Below are positions 1 through 8,149 of a DNA stretch of 64,000 nt, piece after piece; positions within the stretch are counted from its first letter, which is position 1, and every line of letters starts with the position of its first letter. Where the stretch lies: assembly GCF_001897285.1 (NCBI RefSeq), contig NZ_MKSM01000099.1:49078-113077 (forward strand), written 5' to 3'. The stretch is from Nitrobacter sp. 62-23. Lineage in GTDB: Bacteria; Pseudomonadota; Alphaproteobacteria; Rhizobiales; Xanthobacteraceae. A program made the translations under genes and the position numbers. Below the pieces are notes generated by a model, which had not been told where the DNA came from, searched no databases, and saw only the letters and a list, made by a program, of their open reading frames with translations.

Positions 1-2775
1 GCGTCGGTGGCGACGGCGCCAACGCGGGAGCGGCCTATGCCAGCCCCGGCGCCGGCGGCCAGGGCGGAACGTCCGGTCATGTCATCGTCCAGGCGGCCGG
101 ATCGATTATTACCGATGGCTTCGGCGCGTTTGGCATCCAGGCCGAGAGCACGGGCGGCGGCGGTGGCACTGCGGCCAGCGGCAGCGGCGTTGTTTCGATC
201 GGTGCCTCGGGGGGATCCGCGGCCAATGGCGGCATCATCGATGTAACCAACGATGGGCACATTACGACCAATGGCGCTTTCTCCCACGGCATCGTTGCGG
301 CCAGCATCGGCGGCGGCGGTGGCGCTGGAAGCCAATCGGGCAGCCTGGTTGCGCTCGGCGGTGCGGGAAACTCGAGCGGCGACGGCGACACCGTGACGGT
401 CACCAACAATGGCATCATCCGGACCACCGGTACCGGGTCGTATGGTGTCTATGCTGAAAGCGTCGGCGGCGGCGGTGGCAACGGCGGCGGCGCGTCGGGC
501 TTCATCACCATCGGTGGTGACGGCGGTGGTGGCGGCAAAGGTGGTGACGTCAACGTCTACAATTACAACCTCATCGCGACGAGTGGTCTCGGCAGTCACG
601 GCATTTTTGCGCAAAGTGTTGGCGGCGGTGGCGGCGACGGCGGATCGGCCAGTTCCTATGCCGGTCCTTCGGTTGGCTCGGTGTCGATCGGCGGCAACGG
701 TGGCGTCGCCAGCAATGGCGGCAATGTGCTGGTTCAGAACGACGGCGCCATCAACGTATCCGGCTTCCGCTCCAGCGCGATCTTTGCGCAAAGCACCGGC
801 GGCGGCGGCGGCAACGGCGGCGACAGCATGGGCCTCGGCGTGACTGTGGTGGACTACACCATCGGCGGCAAAGGTGGCGCGGCAGGAAATGGCGGCACCG
901 TGGAGGTCGACAATTACGGTACGATCACAAGTCATAGCGATCTCGCACCCGCTATCCTCGCACAAAGCATTGGCGGCGGTGGCGGTAACGGTGGCGCTGC
1001 CTATGCAATCACCGGCAACCTGGTGAATGCAACGGTTGCGATCGGAGGCAGTGGCAACGGCGGCGGTGACGGCGGCACGGTTACCGTCAATCAGACCGGT
1101 GCGATCACAACGACCGGCATCGGCTCCAACGGCATAACGGCATTCAGCATCGGCGGCGGCGGCGGCACCGGCGGGACCAGCATGGCGCGCTCGATCAGCG
1201 CGTCGCCCAAGGGATCAATGGCCTTGGGACTTGCGATTGGCGGCAGCGGCGGCGTCGGCGGCGATGGCGGTGAAGTCAGCGTCAACAATACCGGCTGGAT
1301 CATGACCGGCGGCGCTGCCTCCGTTGGCGTATTTGCCCAAAGCGTCGGTGGCGGTGGTGGCAACGGCGGCGACGCGACCGCGACGGCACAGGTGATCGTC
1401 GCGGAAAACGCAGCTGCGATTTCGATCGCCATCGGCGGCTCCGGCGCCGGTGGTGGCGACGGCAAGGCCGTGACGATCACCAACAACGGCCGTATCGTGA
1501 CGCTCGGCAACGATGCGCACGCGATCGTGGCGCAAAGCATTGGCGGCGGCGGCGGCATGGGCGGCGCCGGCCGCGCCAGTTCGGATGCTGACGTGGCTGG
1601 TGGGCTGGTGAGCTTTCTTGCGCTCAATTCGGACGATCCGGATCCCACCAAGCCTCCGCCAGAACAGGACAAACCGGACCGCAACGGAAAGAAGACCGAC
1701 GACGCCAAGAAGGGAGAGAAGGAAGATACCAAGATATCGGTTGCGATCGGTATCGGCGGCAGCGGTGGCGTTGCAGGCGCCGGCGGCACAGTCACGGTCG
1801 GCAATACCGGCTCGATCGATACTTACGGCTATGCGGCTTACGGAATTTTTGCCCAAAGCGTTGGCGGCGGCGGTGGCGCCGGCGGTGGTGGTGGCGGCGA
1901 GAGCGACGGCGATATCAGCGTCGGTGTTGGCTTGGGTGCCAGCTCGGGCGGCGCCGGCAAAGGTGGCGATGTCATCGTGACCAATACGGGCACGATCGCG
2001 ACGCGTGGCGGAGATGCCTATGGAATTTTCGCGCAGAGTGTGGGCGGCGGCGGCGGTATTGCGGCAGCAGGTGACGCCAGCGCGGGCACCGATGTAAAAA
2101 ATATAGGGATCAGCGTCGGCGGCTCGGCCGGAAGCTCCGGTGAGGGTGGAGTTGTTACGGTCAACCAGACCGGTGACGTGACAACGCTCGGCGATCGCGC
2201 GGTCGCGATCTTCGCGCAAAGCATCGGCGGCGGCGGCGGTGTCGGCGGTACTGGTCAAGGGGCCGATGGTGGCTCCGTCATGGTTGGCGGCTCGGGTAGC
2301 GCAGGCGGCAAAGGCGGCGACGTTAACGTGACGATGACCGGCGATATTCTGACCTTCGGTGACGGCGCTCACGGCATTTTCGCGCAAAGCGTCGGTGGCG
2401 GCGGCGGTGTCGGCGGCGACGTCTCGGGCAGCAACCCGACCCTGATAAGCCACGCGATGACGATTGGCGTCGGTGTCGGTGGTACCGGCGGCGGCGGTGG
2501 TAACGGCGGTGATGTCACGATCGGCACGACCGGCACCATTACCACATACGGCTACCGGACTTACGGCATCTTCGCGCAAAGCATCGGCGGCGGTGGCGGC
2601 ACCGGTGGCAGCGGCAATGCCAGCTTCGGCACCATTCCATTCGCGGGTTCGAACGGCGGTGCCGGCTCGGGCGGCAAGATCACCATCGACCAAAGCGGCA
2701 GCGTGATTGCGTACGGTCTCGACTCCCACGGAATTTTTGCGCAAAGCGTTGGCGGCACGGGCGGCGACGATATTA
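1..2775 (+). repeat. Tandem coding repeats of the autotransporter passenger
   Basis: This is a degenerate tandem array with a period of about 180 bases. The most conserved part of each unit encodes [IV]FAQS[VIT]GGGGG and falls near 440, 600, 780, 955, 1135, 1325, 1525, 1845, 2025, 2210, 2375, 2565 and 2735. Two more divergent copies lie near 130 and 285. The array lies wholly inside the autotransporter gene and could change length by recombination between units. Confidence 0.85.
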
Positions 2776-4544
2776 CGGTCAACCTGCATAGCGGCACGGT
2801 TTCCGGCGGCGGCGGATCGGCCGCAGGTATTTACATCGACGGCGGCAAAACCAATTCGGTCACGATTGCCGCTGACGCTACCGTCACTGCGTTGTCAGGT
2901 CTGGCGATCAAGGCCACCGACGGCGTCGATCAGAACAACGTCGCGCATGCGACTGGCAATACCGCGATTACGAACTCCGGAAACATTTTTGGTAACGTTG
3001 ACCTTGGCTCCGGAATCGGCAGCCTCAGCAATCTTGCATCGGGCGCTTTCGTCACCGGCCAAACAATCAATCTCGGCTCAGGCACGATGAGCAATGCCGG
3101 CCGGCTCGACCTCGGCGGTATCGGCTATAAAATCAACGCCGCGTTGAACGGGAATTTCATCCAGGCGCCGAGCGGCGTATTGGTGGTCGACGCGGCGTTC
3201 GGTGGCACGTCGGATGTGCTTGCAGCGACGGGAACCGCCAACGTGCGCGGCAAAGTCGAGCCTCATCTCGCGTCGTTGATGCCAAACGCGCCAACGACGA
3301 TTGTCAGTGCCGCCAATGGGTTTGTCGGCACCAACGACGTCACGCCGATCAATAGTGCCAGCGTGACTTATGGTCTGCAGATCGCGGGCAACGATTTGCA
3401 ACTCAGTGTTCAGAGCGCGCAGTTTGTGCCGCCTGCGTTTGCGTCCTATTTTTCGCCGAACGAGATTGGTGTTGCCAATCAGCTTCAGGGTATCTGGAAT
3501 GCCGGCGGCGGAGCGGCTGGTATGGGGCCGGTCTTTGCGTACTTCGCCACCATTCCAGATTCCAACACTTACGGCCAATCACTTGATCGATTGCACGGCG
3601 CATCCTACGCAAGCCAGGCGTCCGCCGCGATTTTGACCGGTCTCAACTTCACCGACAGCATGATGAGTTGTCACGGGGTTCAAGGCGCGCTCGCCCCCCT
3701 TCGCGAAACGGCTTGCGAGTGGACCAAGGTCACGGGTGTTCTGACGGACAAAGGTTCGGTGTCCGGTTCGAACGGATATCGCGATCGTGCCGGGCGCATC
3801 CAGGCCGGCCGCCAGATCGAGATTGCACCGGATTGGTTCTTTGAAATCGCGGCAGGTTATGAGTATGGCCACACGACGGTCGGTAATTTTTCCGCCACGC
3901 AAGCTGATCGTTATGACATCGGATTGGCGCTCAAACGCCAGGTAGGGCCATGGTTGTTTGGCGTGGCGCTCGATACGGGATACGCCGCGCTCGATACTAC
4001 GCGCGGTATCAATCTTGCGGGCATCGGGTCTGCCAGAAGTCGATCAAGCATCTGGCGGCTCGATACCCGATTCCACGCGGCTTATCTGGCGGAATTCGGC
4101 ATCACTTACGTCAAGCCGATGCTCGACTTCGACGTCATTTATAATGCCATGCCAGGGTTTAGCGAGACGGGTGCCGGCGTGTTGGGCCTGCGTGTTGCTT
4201 CGGCCAGTCAGATGATGTTCGCTTTTGCGCCATCGGTGGAGCTTGGTCAAACCATCATTTGGAACAATGGTCAGGCCATGCGGCCCTATATTCGGGCCGG
4301 CGCCACGTTGCTGTCGACCGGCAGCTGGACGATCAACTCCAATTTTGAAGGTGCCTCGGCCGGCGTCGCCTCGTTTGCATCGGTGAATTCGATGCCGCGT
4401 ACCCTGGCCAAGACGTCGGCGGGTATCGATCTTTATGGATTGTGGGGCGTTCCCGGGCTCGATCTGAAGCTGCAATACGAAACACAGTTTACCAGCGGCT
4501 ATCAGGATCAAACGGGTTCAATCAAGCTGACCCGACGTTTTTGA
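3..4544 (+). CDS. Glycine-rich autotransporter (type Va), 5' truncated by window edge
   Basis: The frame is open from base 3, so the true start lies outside the window. The passenger is built of modules of about 60 residues, each ending in a motif like GIFAQSVGGGGGxGG. I count about 15 such motifs between roughly bases 125 and 2770. A polar Asp/Lys/Glu-rich segment (about 1626-1735) interrupts the repeats. From about 3420 the composition changes to an autotransporter linker, with two cysteines about 16 residues apart near 3670-3720. A beta-domain of roughly 280 residues follows and ends in Arg-Arg-Phe; a C-terminal aromatic residue is the usual outer-membrane barrel signature. By family the barrel inserts in the outer membrane and exposes or secretes the passenger. 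The passenger's target is unknown; adhesion is an inference. No accessory gene lies next to it. Confidence 0.9.
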   Translation, partial: VGGDGANAGAAYASPGAGGQGGTSGHVIVQAAGSIITDGFGAFGIQAESTGGGGGTAASGSGVVSIGASGGSAANGGIIDVTNDGHITTNGAFSHGIVAASIGGGGGAGSQSGSLVALGGAGNSSGDGDTVTVTNNGIIRTTGTGSYGVYAESVGGGGGNGGGASGFITIGGDGGGGGKGGDVNVYNYNLIATSGLGSHGIFAQSVGGGGGDGGSASSYAGPSVGSVSIGGNGGVASNGGNVLVQNDGAINVSGFRSSAIFAQSTGGGGGNGGDSMGLGVTVVDYTIGGKGGAAGNGGTVEVDNYGTITSHSDLAPAILAQSIGGGGGNGGAAYAITGNLVNATVAIGGSGNGGGDGGTVTVNQTGAITTTGIGSNGITAFSIGGGGGTGGTSMARSISASPKGSMALGLAIGGSGGVGGDGGEVSVNNTGWIMTGGAASVGVFAQSVGGGGGNGGDATATAQVIVAENAAAISIAIGGSGAGGGDGKAVTITNNGRIVTLGNDAHAIVAQSIGGGGGMGGAGRASSDADVAGGLVSFLALNSDDPDPTKPPPEQDKPDRNGKKTDDAKKGEKEDTKISVAIGIGGSGGVAGAGGTVTVGNTGSIDTYGYAAYGIFAQSVGGGGGAGGGGGGESDGDISVGVGLGASSGGAGKGGDVIVTNTGTIATRGGDAYGIFAQSVGGGGGIAAAGDASAGTDVKNIGISVGGSAGSSGEGGVVTVNQTGDVTTLGDRAVAIFAQSIGGGGGVGGTGQGADGGSVMVGGSGSAGGKGGDVNVTMTGDILTFGDGAHGIFAQSVGGGGGVGGDVSGSNPTLISHAMTIGVGVGGTGGGGGNGGDVTIGTTGTITTYGYRTYGIFAQSIGGGGGTGGSGNASFGTIPFAGSNGGAGSGGKITIDQSGSVIAYGLDSHGIFAQSVGGTGGDDITVNLHSGTVSGGGGSAAGIYIDGGKTNSVTIAADATVTALSGLAIKATDGVDQNNVAHATGNTAITNSGNIFGNVDLGSGIGSLSNLASGAFVTGQTINLGSGTMSNAGRLDLGGIGYKINAALNGNFIQAPSGVLVVDAAFGGTSDVLAATGTANVRGKVEPHLASLMPNAPTTIVSAANGFVGTNDVTPINSASVTYGLQIAGNDLQLSVQSAQFVPPAFASYFSPNEIGVANQLQGIWNAGGGAAGMGPVFAYFATIPDSNTYGQSLDRLHGASYASQASAAILTGLNFTDSMMSCHGVQGALAPLRETACEWTKVTGVLTDKGSVSGSNGYRDRAGRIQAGRQIEIAPDWFFEIAAGYEYGHTTVGNFSATQADRYDIGLALKRQVGPWLFGVALDTGYAALDTTRGINLAGIGSARSRSSIWRLDTRFHAAYLAEFGITYVKPMLDFDVIYNAMPGFSETGAGVLGLRVASASQMMFAFAPSVELGQTIIWNNGQAMRPYIRAGATLLSTGSWTINSNFEGASAGVASFASVNSMPRTLAKTSAGIDLYGLWGVPGLDLKLQYETQFTSGYQDQTGSIKLTRRF

Positions 4545-5310
4545 CCTCGCCGAAGAAGATCCGGCTCGCCCCGGGATCACGTGGCTGTCTGTACCATCTG
4601 AATACGCAAAGCCCGCTGTTGGCGGGGTCGCGAGACCGTTGAAGGCGGTCGCAACAATATTCAGCTTCTTCGCCTCCGACGACGACCAAATCACCGATCT
4701 TGATCGGGCGCTCGGCCAGAAGGATCAGCCCTGACACGAAATTGTTGACGATGCTTTGCAAACCGAAACCGATACCGACGGAGAATGCGCCGGCCAGTAT
4801 CGCGAGATTGGACAGGTCGAAGCCTGCGTAAGAGAAGGCCACAAGCGTTGCGATGACGACGCTGCCGTATCCCACTCCAACGCGAATCGAATCGCGGAGG
4901 CCGCCCCCAGCCGTGGCCCAAGCTTGGACACCGGGCATCTGAGCTCGATGTGTTGCTGGCGGCGAACGCGGTCGGTTCGACGGATTCCACGCGGTGCCGT
5001 CGTCGGTCTCCAAGACCTGCCTGGTGCGCTTCGATAACAACAAATACTCGGTCGCAGCCAGCGCCGTCGGGCGCCCGGTCGAGGTTCAGGCCTAGCTGTT
5101 GCTCAAATTCGTTCGAGCCCAACATGAGCGAACCTGCGGCCGACAGTTGCTCAACCCGCTGATTGGCGCGATATTGGCGTTTACTCTCTCTCTAGAAGAT
5201 GAACGAGCCGCGTTAGCGGAGACAAGGCCGATAGCAATGGTAATCGCAAATCCAATCGCCTGCCCGCTGGTTAGGCCCACATTTTGAAGAAGAACGCTTA
5301 GGTCGCTCAT
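4522..5310 (-). pseudogene. Decayed MscS-type mechanosensitive channel gene
   Basis: The minus strand encodes recognisable MscS-channel sequence but only in pieces. About 4700-4900 carries the pore-lining helix and following loop in one frame (key residues GFGLQSIVNNFVSGLILL, then AERPIKIGD and VVVGGEE). The upstream part is in another frame, and an apparent N-terminal piece starts at 5310 (MSDLSVLLQNVGLTSGQAIG). After the GGEE motif the reading collapses into unrelated residues before a stop at 4522. At least two frameshifts are needed to join the pieces. Intact family members are inner-membrane channels that open on osmotic downshock; this copy should not make one. It lies directly behind the autotransporter, tail to tail. 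Confidence 0.75.
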
Positions 5311-5325
5311 GTTGGGCTTCGTGTA

Positions 5326-5520
5326 TCACGATATCGAAAGGTAATTAATCGTCTCGACCAATTCCATCCGCTTGCTTAACACGCCGTGCGCCTCCCCAAG
5401 AACGGCGTTTTCCACCGCCTTGGACAAAGCGGGCCGGATAGTGAACGGAATTGAGGGGTTGCTTGAGTTCATGATCGCGTCGATCTGCGAGTTTGGTGGT
5501 TCTGATAGATTTTGTGGCAT
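5326..5520 (-). CDS. Possible small hypothetical protein
   Basis: This is a 64-codon minus-strand frame just upstream of the broken MscS gene. The predicted peptide is hydrophilic with no motif or signal peptide I recognise, and no clear Shine-Dalgarno precedes the ATG. Composition is protein-like (few Arg/Pro runs of the kind seen in shadow frames), but it may equally be another gene remnant in this decayed stretch. Function unknown. Confidence 0.25.
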   Translation of the reverse strand: MPQNLSEPPNSQIDAIMNSSNPSIPFTIRPALSKAVENAVLGEAHGVLSKRMELVETINYLSIS

Positions 5521-5584
5521 GCGATAAGCGCCGTTCAGGAATCATCTGGGAAATCGAGAGCAGGACTACAAAAGGGTTGAGCCA

Positions 5585-5950
5585 GTGCTGATCACCGCTT
5601 TCACCATCCTCGGAATTGCCGTGCTGCTAGGTTCCGTGCTTGCAGTTATGTATATGCGTGAAGGCGCTGCAGCGCCGTCCTGGCGGCTGGCGGGACTGCA
5701 CGGACTGATGGCCATCAGCGGTCTCGGCTGTCTCGGTCTCGCTTTGCGTGGGCCGCCTCGTGGGCTCGATCAGGGGGCCGGCTCGTTCGGCATGATTGCA
5801 GCCGTGCTGATCGCTTTGGCGGCCGTCGTCGGCCTCGCCCTCTTTTCATCGCGCCTTCGCAAGCGGCGACTCTCGGGCACGCTGATCGGCATTCACGCCA
5901 CGCTCGCGATAAGCGGCTTTGTCGTGCTCATCGTCTACGTGACGGCTTGA
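5585..5950 (+). CDS. Small four-helix membrane protein, hypothetical
   Basis: This 121-residue protein starts at a GTG, preceded by an AGGG-containing stretch about 10 bases upstream. Four hydrophobic segments are visible (about residues 2-22, 35-54, 66-88 and 100-120), separated by short loops with Arg-rich turns such as SSRLRKRR, suggesting an inner-membrane protein. I do not recognise the family. It is the only clearly intact membrane gene inside the decayed block between the two autotransporters and has no obvious operon partner. Confidence 0.6.
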   Translation: MLITAFTILGIAVLLGSVLAVMYMREGAAAPSWRLAGLHGLMAISGLGCLGLALRGPPRGLDQGAGSFGMIAAVLIALAAVVGLALFSSRLRKRRLSGTLIGIHATLAISGFVVLIVYVTA

Positions 5951-6174
5951 GGCGGCTGAGACCGTCGGGGCGTTGACCGTGCCCAGATGATCCTAATGCG
6001 GCCCGGATCACCGGTACGACTGAAAGCCACCGCGCCGATATGTCCCTCAGGGCGTGCGAAGAGCAGGGCGAAGGTTCGGAAGGAATTGAGCGCGTCGTGG
6101 TATGGGGCGCTAAGTCGACGGACGAAGCTGCTGAGGCCAATTGAGTCCACGACACGGAAAGCGCTGGGGACCAT
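5935..6174 (-). pseudogene. Possible gene remnant
   Basis: A 79-codon minus-strand frame contains a protein-like middle (residues around ALNSFRTFALLFARPEG and GAVAFSRTGDPG). The ends look random, and an alternative overlapping frame covers the same bases. It sits immediately downstream of a small hypothetical gene on the same strand. I read it as a fragment rather than a working gene; no family was recognised. Confidence 0.25.
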
Positions 6175-6180
6175 GAGCGA

Positions 6181-6447
6181 TCACCAAAATTCCTTCTCGT
6201 CCTCGTGGTCAACGAGGCTCTGTTCCGCATGTCGCGAATGAGGTGGACTGAGAAGTCGTAGACGTTCGCTTTCTGCGGCGGCTTCGGTCGCGATGATACG
6301 AAACGCCTCCTGCGAGCGGGTGCCTTTCGCGGCTGATTGAAGAATCCGTTCGGCCATTAGCACTTGTGTTGATGAATCGGGGCAGACTTCCAATGCGGCC
6401 TGTGCAAGCGCGCCCCTCATGATCGTAACCAGCTCTGCATCAAACAT
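6181..6447 (-). CDS. Small hypothetical protein (88 aa)
   Basis: I chose the ATG at 6447 because GGAGA lies about 9 bases upstream; a longer start at 6462 is possible but lacks that spacing. The predicted protein is soluble and helical: an N-terminal MFDAELVTIMRGAL, a middle with AERILQSAAKGTRS, and a charged tail ending HEDEKEFW. Short proteins of this general plan, an N-terminal FDxE(L/T)xxxM helix followed by an ERIL segment, are common hypotheticals in Bradyrhizobium relatives as far as I recall. Function unknown. Confidence 0.5.
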   Translation of the reverse strand: MFDAELVTIMRGALAQAALEVCPDSSTQVLMAERILQSAAKGTRSQEAFRIIATEAAAESERLRLLSPPHSRHAEQSLVDHEDEKEFW

Positions 6448-6552
6448 AAGCGCAGTCTCCATTTTGGCGTGGCTGTACCATGGGTCGGTGACAGTCGTAC
6501 TGCGGAACTCTGACGATGATGAGTCGAGCGGATTAAACTTCGGACACGTTGG

Positions 6553-6578
6553 GTCACATCGTCACACGACGATGTGAC
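6553..6578. promoter_or_regulatory. Perfect inverted repeat, 11-base arms
   Basis: The arms GTCACATCGTC (6553-6563) and GACGATGTGAC (6568-6578) are exact inverse complements around a 4-base spacer. It lies in the gap between two minus-strand hypothetical genes (start 6447 and end 6668). No T-run follows on either strand, so it is not a classical terminator. A dimeric-repressor operator or a repeat remnant would both fit. Confidence 0.55.
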
Positions 6579-6667
6579 TGACCATACACATAGTTTGTAC
6601 TCAGCATTCGCCTTGAAAATGGCAGACCGCGTTTATGAGTTTGCCGTCCAGCTAGACGCGGCTCCGT

Positions 6668-6985
6668 TTATTTATCCGGATCGACCGAACGGATTTCCGC
6701 AGCTACGCGAGCCGGTGGATATGAACCGGTTTGGACGGCGGCCAGCGGGAAGAATCTAGCAATGCGCGCTTGTTGGAGTTCGGCTTCTATTGTGCGGCGC
6801 TGGTGCTCATCGGAAAAAGGAAGTTCTGTCTCACTCTGGTGAATGGCTGGTTTTGCGATCCGAGATGTCGTTCCGTCCCGATCGGTGACGATGCTGTATT
6901 CAACGGTGTTTTCTACCCAACGTAGGACGAACGCGCCGCGGCCTTTTCCTTCGATCCGCTCATCGATCGACACCAACTTCTTCAT
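6668..6985 (-). CDS. Hypothetical protein (105 aa)
   Basis: The start at 6985 is well supported: AAAGGAGG sits 5 bases before the ATG on the minus strand, one of the strongest ribosome sites in the window. The protein begins MKKLVSIDERIEGKGRGAFV, followed by alternating beta-like sequence (VLRWVENTVEYSIVTDRDG) and a charged helical half with FSDEHQRRTIEAELQQAR. There is no signal peptide or membrane segment. It may be a small regulatory or stress protein, but no family is recognised. Confidence 0.6.
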   Translation of the reverse strand: MKKLVSIDERIEGKGRGAFVLRWVENTVEYSIVTDRDGTTSRIAKPAIHQSETELPFSDEHQRRTIEAELQQARIARFFPLAAVQTGSYPPARVAAEIRSVDPDK

Positions 6986-7650
6986 CGCAGCCTCCTTTCA
7001 TGAGGGTCGTCTTTAGTTACCGTGACGCGCAGCGTCAGACGCCAACTCATGCACCTTCCGGCCGGTAACGTGTAGCCATCTCCGCTGCAGATCGGGCATT
7101 CGCCATTGTCATAGTCGTGCGAACCGCTTGCAACGGATGTGTCATGAACCCAACATTCGATGCCGCCGGAAAACCGCTGCTTTGCGGACATTGATACGGA
7201 GAGGGTCGATGAGCTTCCTGCAGGAAAAGCGAGAGACACGCTTCGCAGGAAAGCTGGTGACCACGAATCAGCCGCGCACCGCTGAGTGACGGGAGAGGCT
7301 TTCGACAACTACTGAAATTGCCGCGCCGAGCGCCGCTTTCGGTTATTTCCGTTTCAGCCCTAACTCAACCTGCCGCCTGATGCGGCCTGGTCGGCGTACC
7401 TCTATCGCGCATTTGGCGCTGCCTGACATGCGGGACGTCGTGGCCTCGTCTCCCAGTGTTTCGAGCAATGTCACCGCGGGCTCACCGGATATTGCCGATC
7501 ATCCGCCGCTGGACTTGGGACTTCTGCCTCATAATGTTCGAGACGGCCGTTGGATGATCTTCCGGTCGCGCCACGGCAGACAATTGAAATCGCGTTCGTT
7601 CGCCAGTTCGTAGTGAGCGCCAGCCCATCACCATCATCCCGAATAGCAGT
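6986..7650. other. Gene-poor stretch with fragments
   Basis: No intact gene is convincing across this 665-base stretch. It holds one short coding-like fragment (about 7190-7285, plus strand, listed separately). A minus-strand piece encodes Cys-x-x-Cys (ECPICSGDG) near 7085-7110 and may be another remnant. The remainder reads as non-coding in all frames, with Arg/Pro/Ser-rich translations. Confidence 0.5.
7190..7285 (+). pseudogene. C-terminal fragment of a small rhizobial hypothetical family
   Basis: The plus-strand frame ending at the TGA at 7283-7285 reads ERVDELPAGKARDTLRRKAG, then DHESAAHR and stop. This resembles the end of a short protein family common in Bradyrhizobium relatives, in which a LPPGxxRDxLxRKARQxExAxH segment ends the protein. 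That resemblance is from memory and not from a search. Upstream sequence in frame has no plausible start, so only a remnant survives. Confidence 0.4.
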
Positions 7651-7653
7651 TAA

Positions 7654-8149
7654 GCCATCGTCGGCCAAGCATCCGTCGTCGACGGCGACACGCTCGAAAT
7701 TCGCGGGCGGCGCATTCGTCTATCCGGCATAGACGCACCCGAGTCGGATCAACTCTGCCGTGGCGACGATAGCCTGCCGTTGTGGCGCGAAGGCCGCAAA
7801 CAAGCTTGATCGCTTCATTACTGGTAGGTCAGTTAGTTGCGAAGGCGTCGGCCGGGATCAGTATGGGAGTGTTGTGGCGATCTGTTCGATTGATGGCGAA
7901 GACGTTGCGACATGGCTTGTGGGCAATGGCCTCGCATTCGATTGGCCGAGATATTCAAAGGGCCGATATGCAGACGCTCAGAAAGACGCGGAGCGCGCGA
8001 GCCGTGGTGTTTGGGCTGGATCGTATGTCGTGCCTTGGGCCTATCGGGCGTGCATCAGGAACGGTGGACGGCCGGGCGGGTGTTCGGATGGATGCGAATG
8101 CAAACTGACCGCTCACCAAGAGTACTTTAACACCCCCTTGCCTGCGTAG
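7654..8149 (+). pseudogene. Broken thermonuclease (SNase-like) gene
   Basis: The first piece, from about 7654, encodes the nuclease core VVDGDTLEIRGRRIRLSGID and APESDQLCRG, the conserved start of staphylococcal-nuclease-like domains. Near 7770-7790 the frame must shift by one; the second piece then reads CGAKAANKLDRFI, DQYGSVVAIC, VATWLVGNGLAFDWPRYSKG and RGVWAGSYVVPW, again typical of the family. An in-frame stop (7651-7653) precedes the first piece, so the usual signal peptide and start are also lost. Intact relatives are periplasmic or secreted nucleases. The 3' end overlaps the tail of the opposing autotransporter gene by about 37 bases. Confidence 0.75.

Noticed and set aside
125-2775. 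Regularly spaced repeats that might suggest a CRISPR array
   Set aside because: The repeats are long, degenerate, in-frame coding units of about 180 bases with related, not unique, spacers, and no cas genes are present.
1215-2789. A 524-codon open frame on the minus strand inside the first autotransporter gene
   Set aside because: It mirrors the Gly-rich repeats (GGC codons read backwards as Ala/Pro/Asn-rich sequence) and has no motif; the plus-strand barrel protein explains the region.
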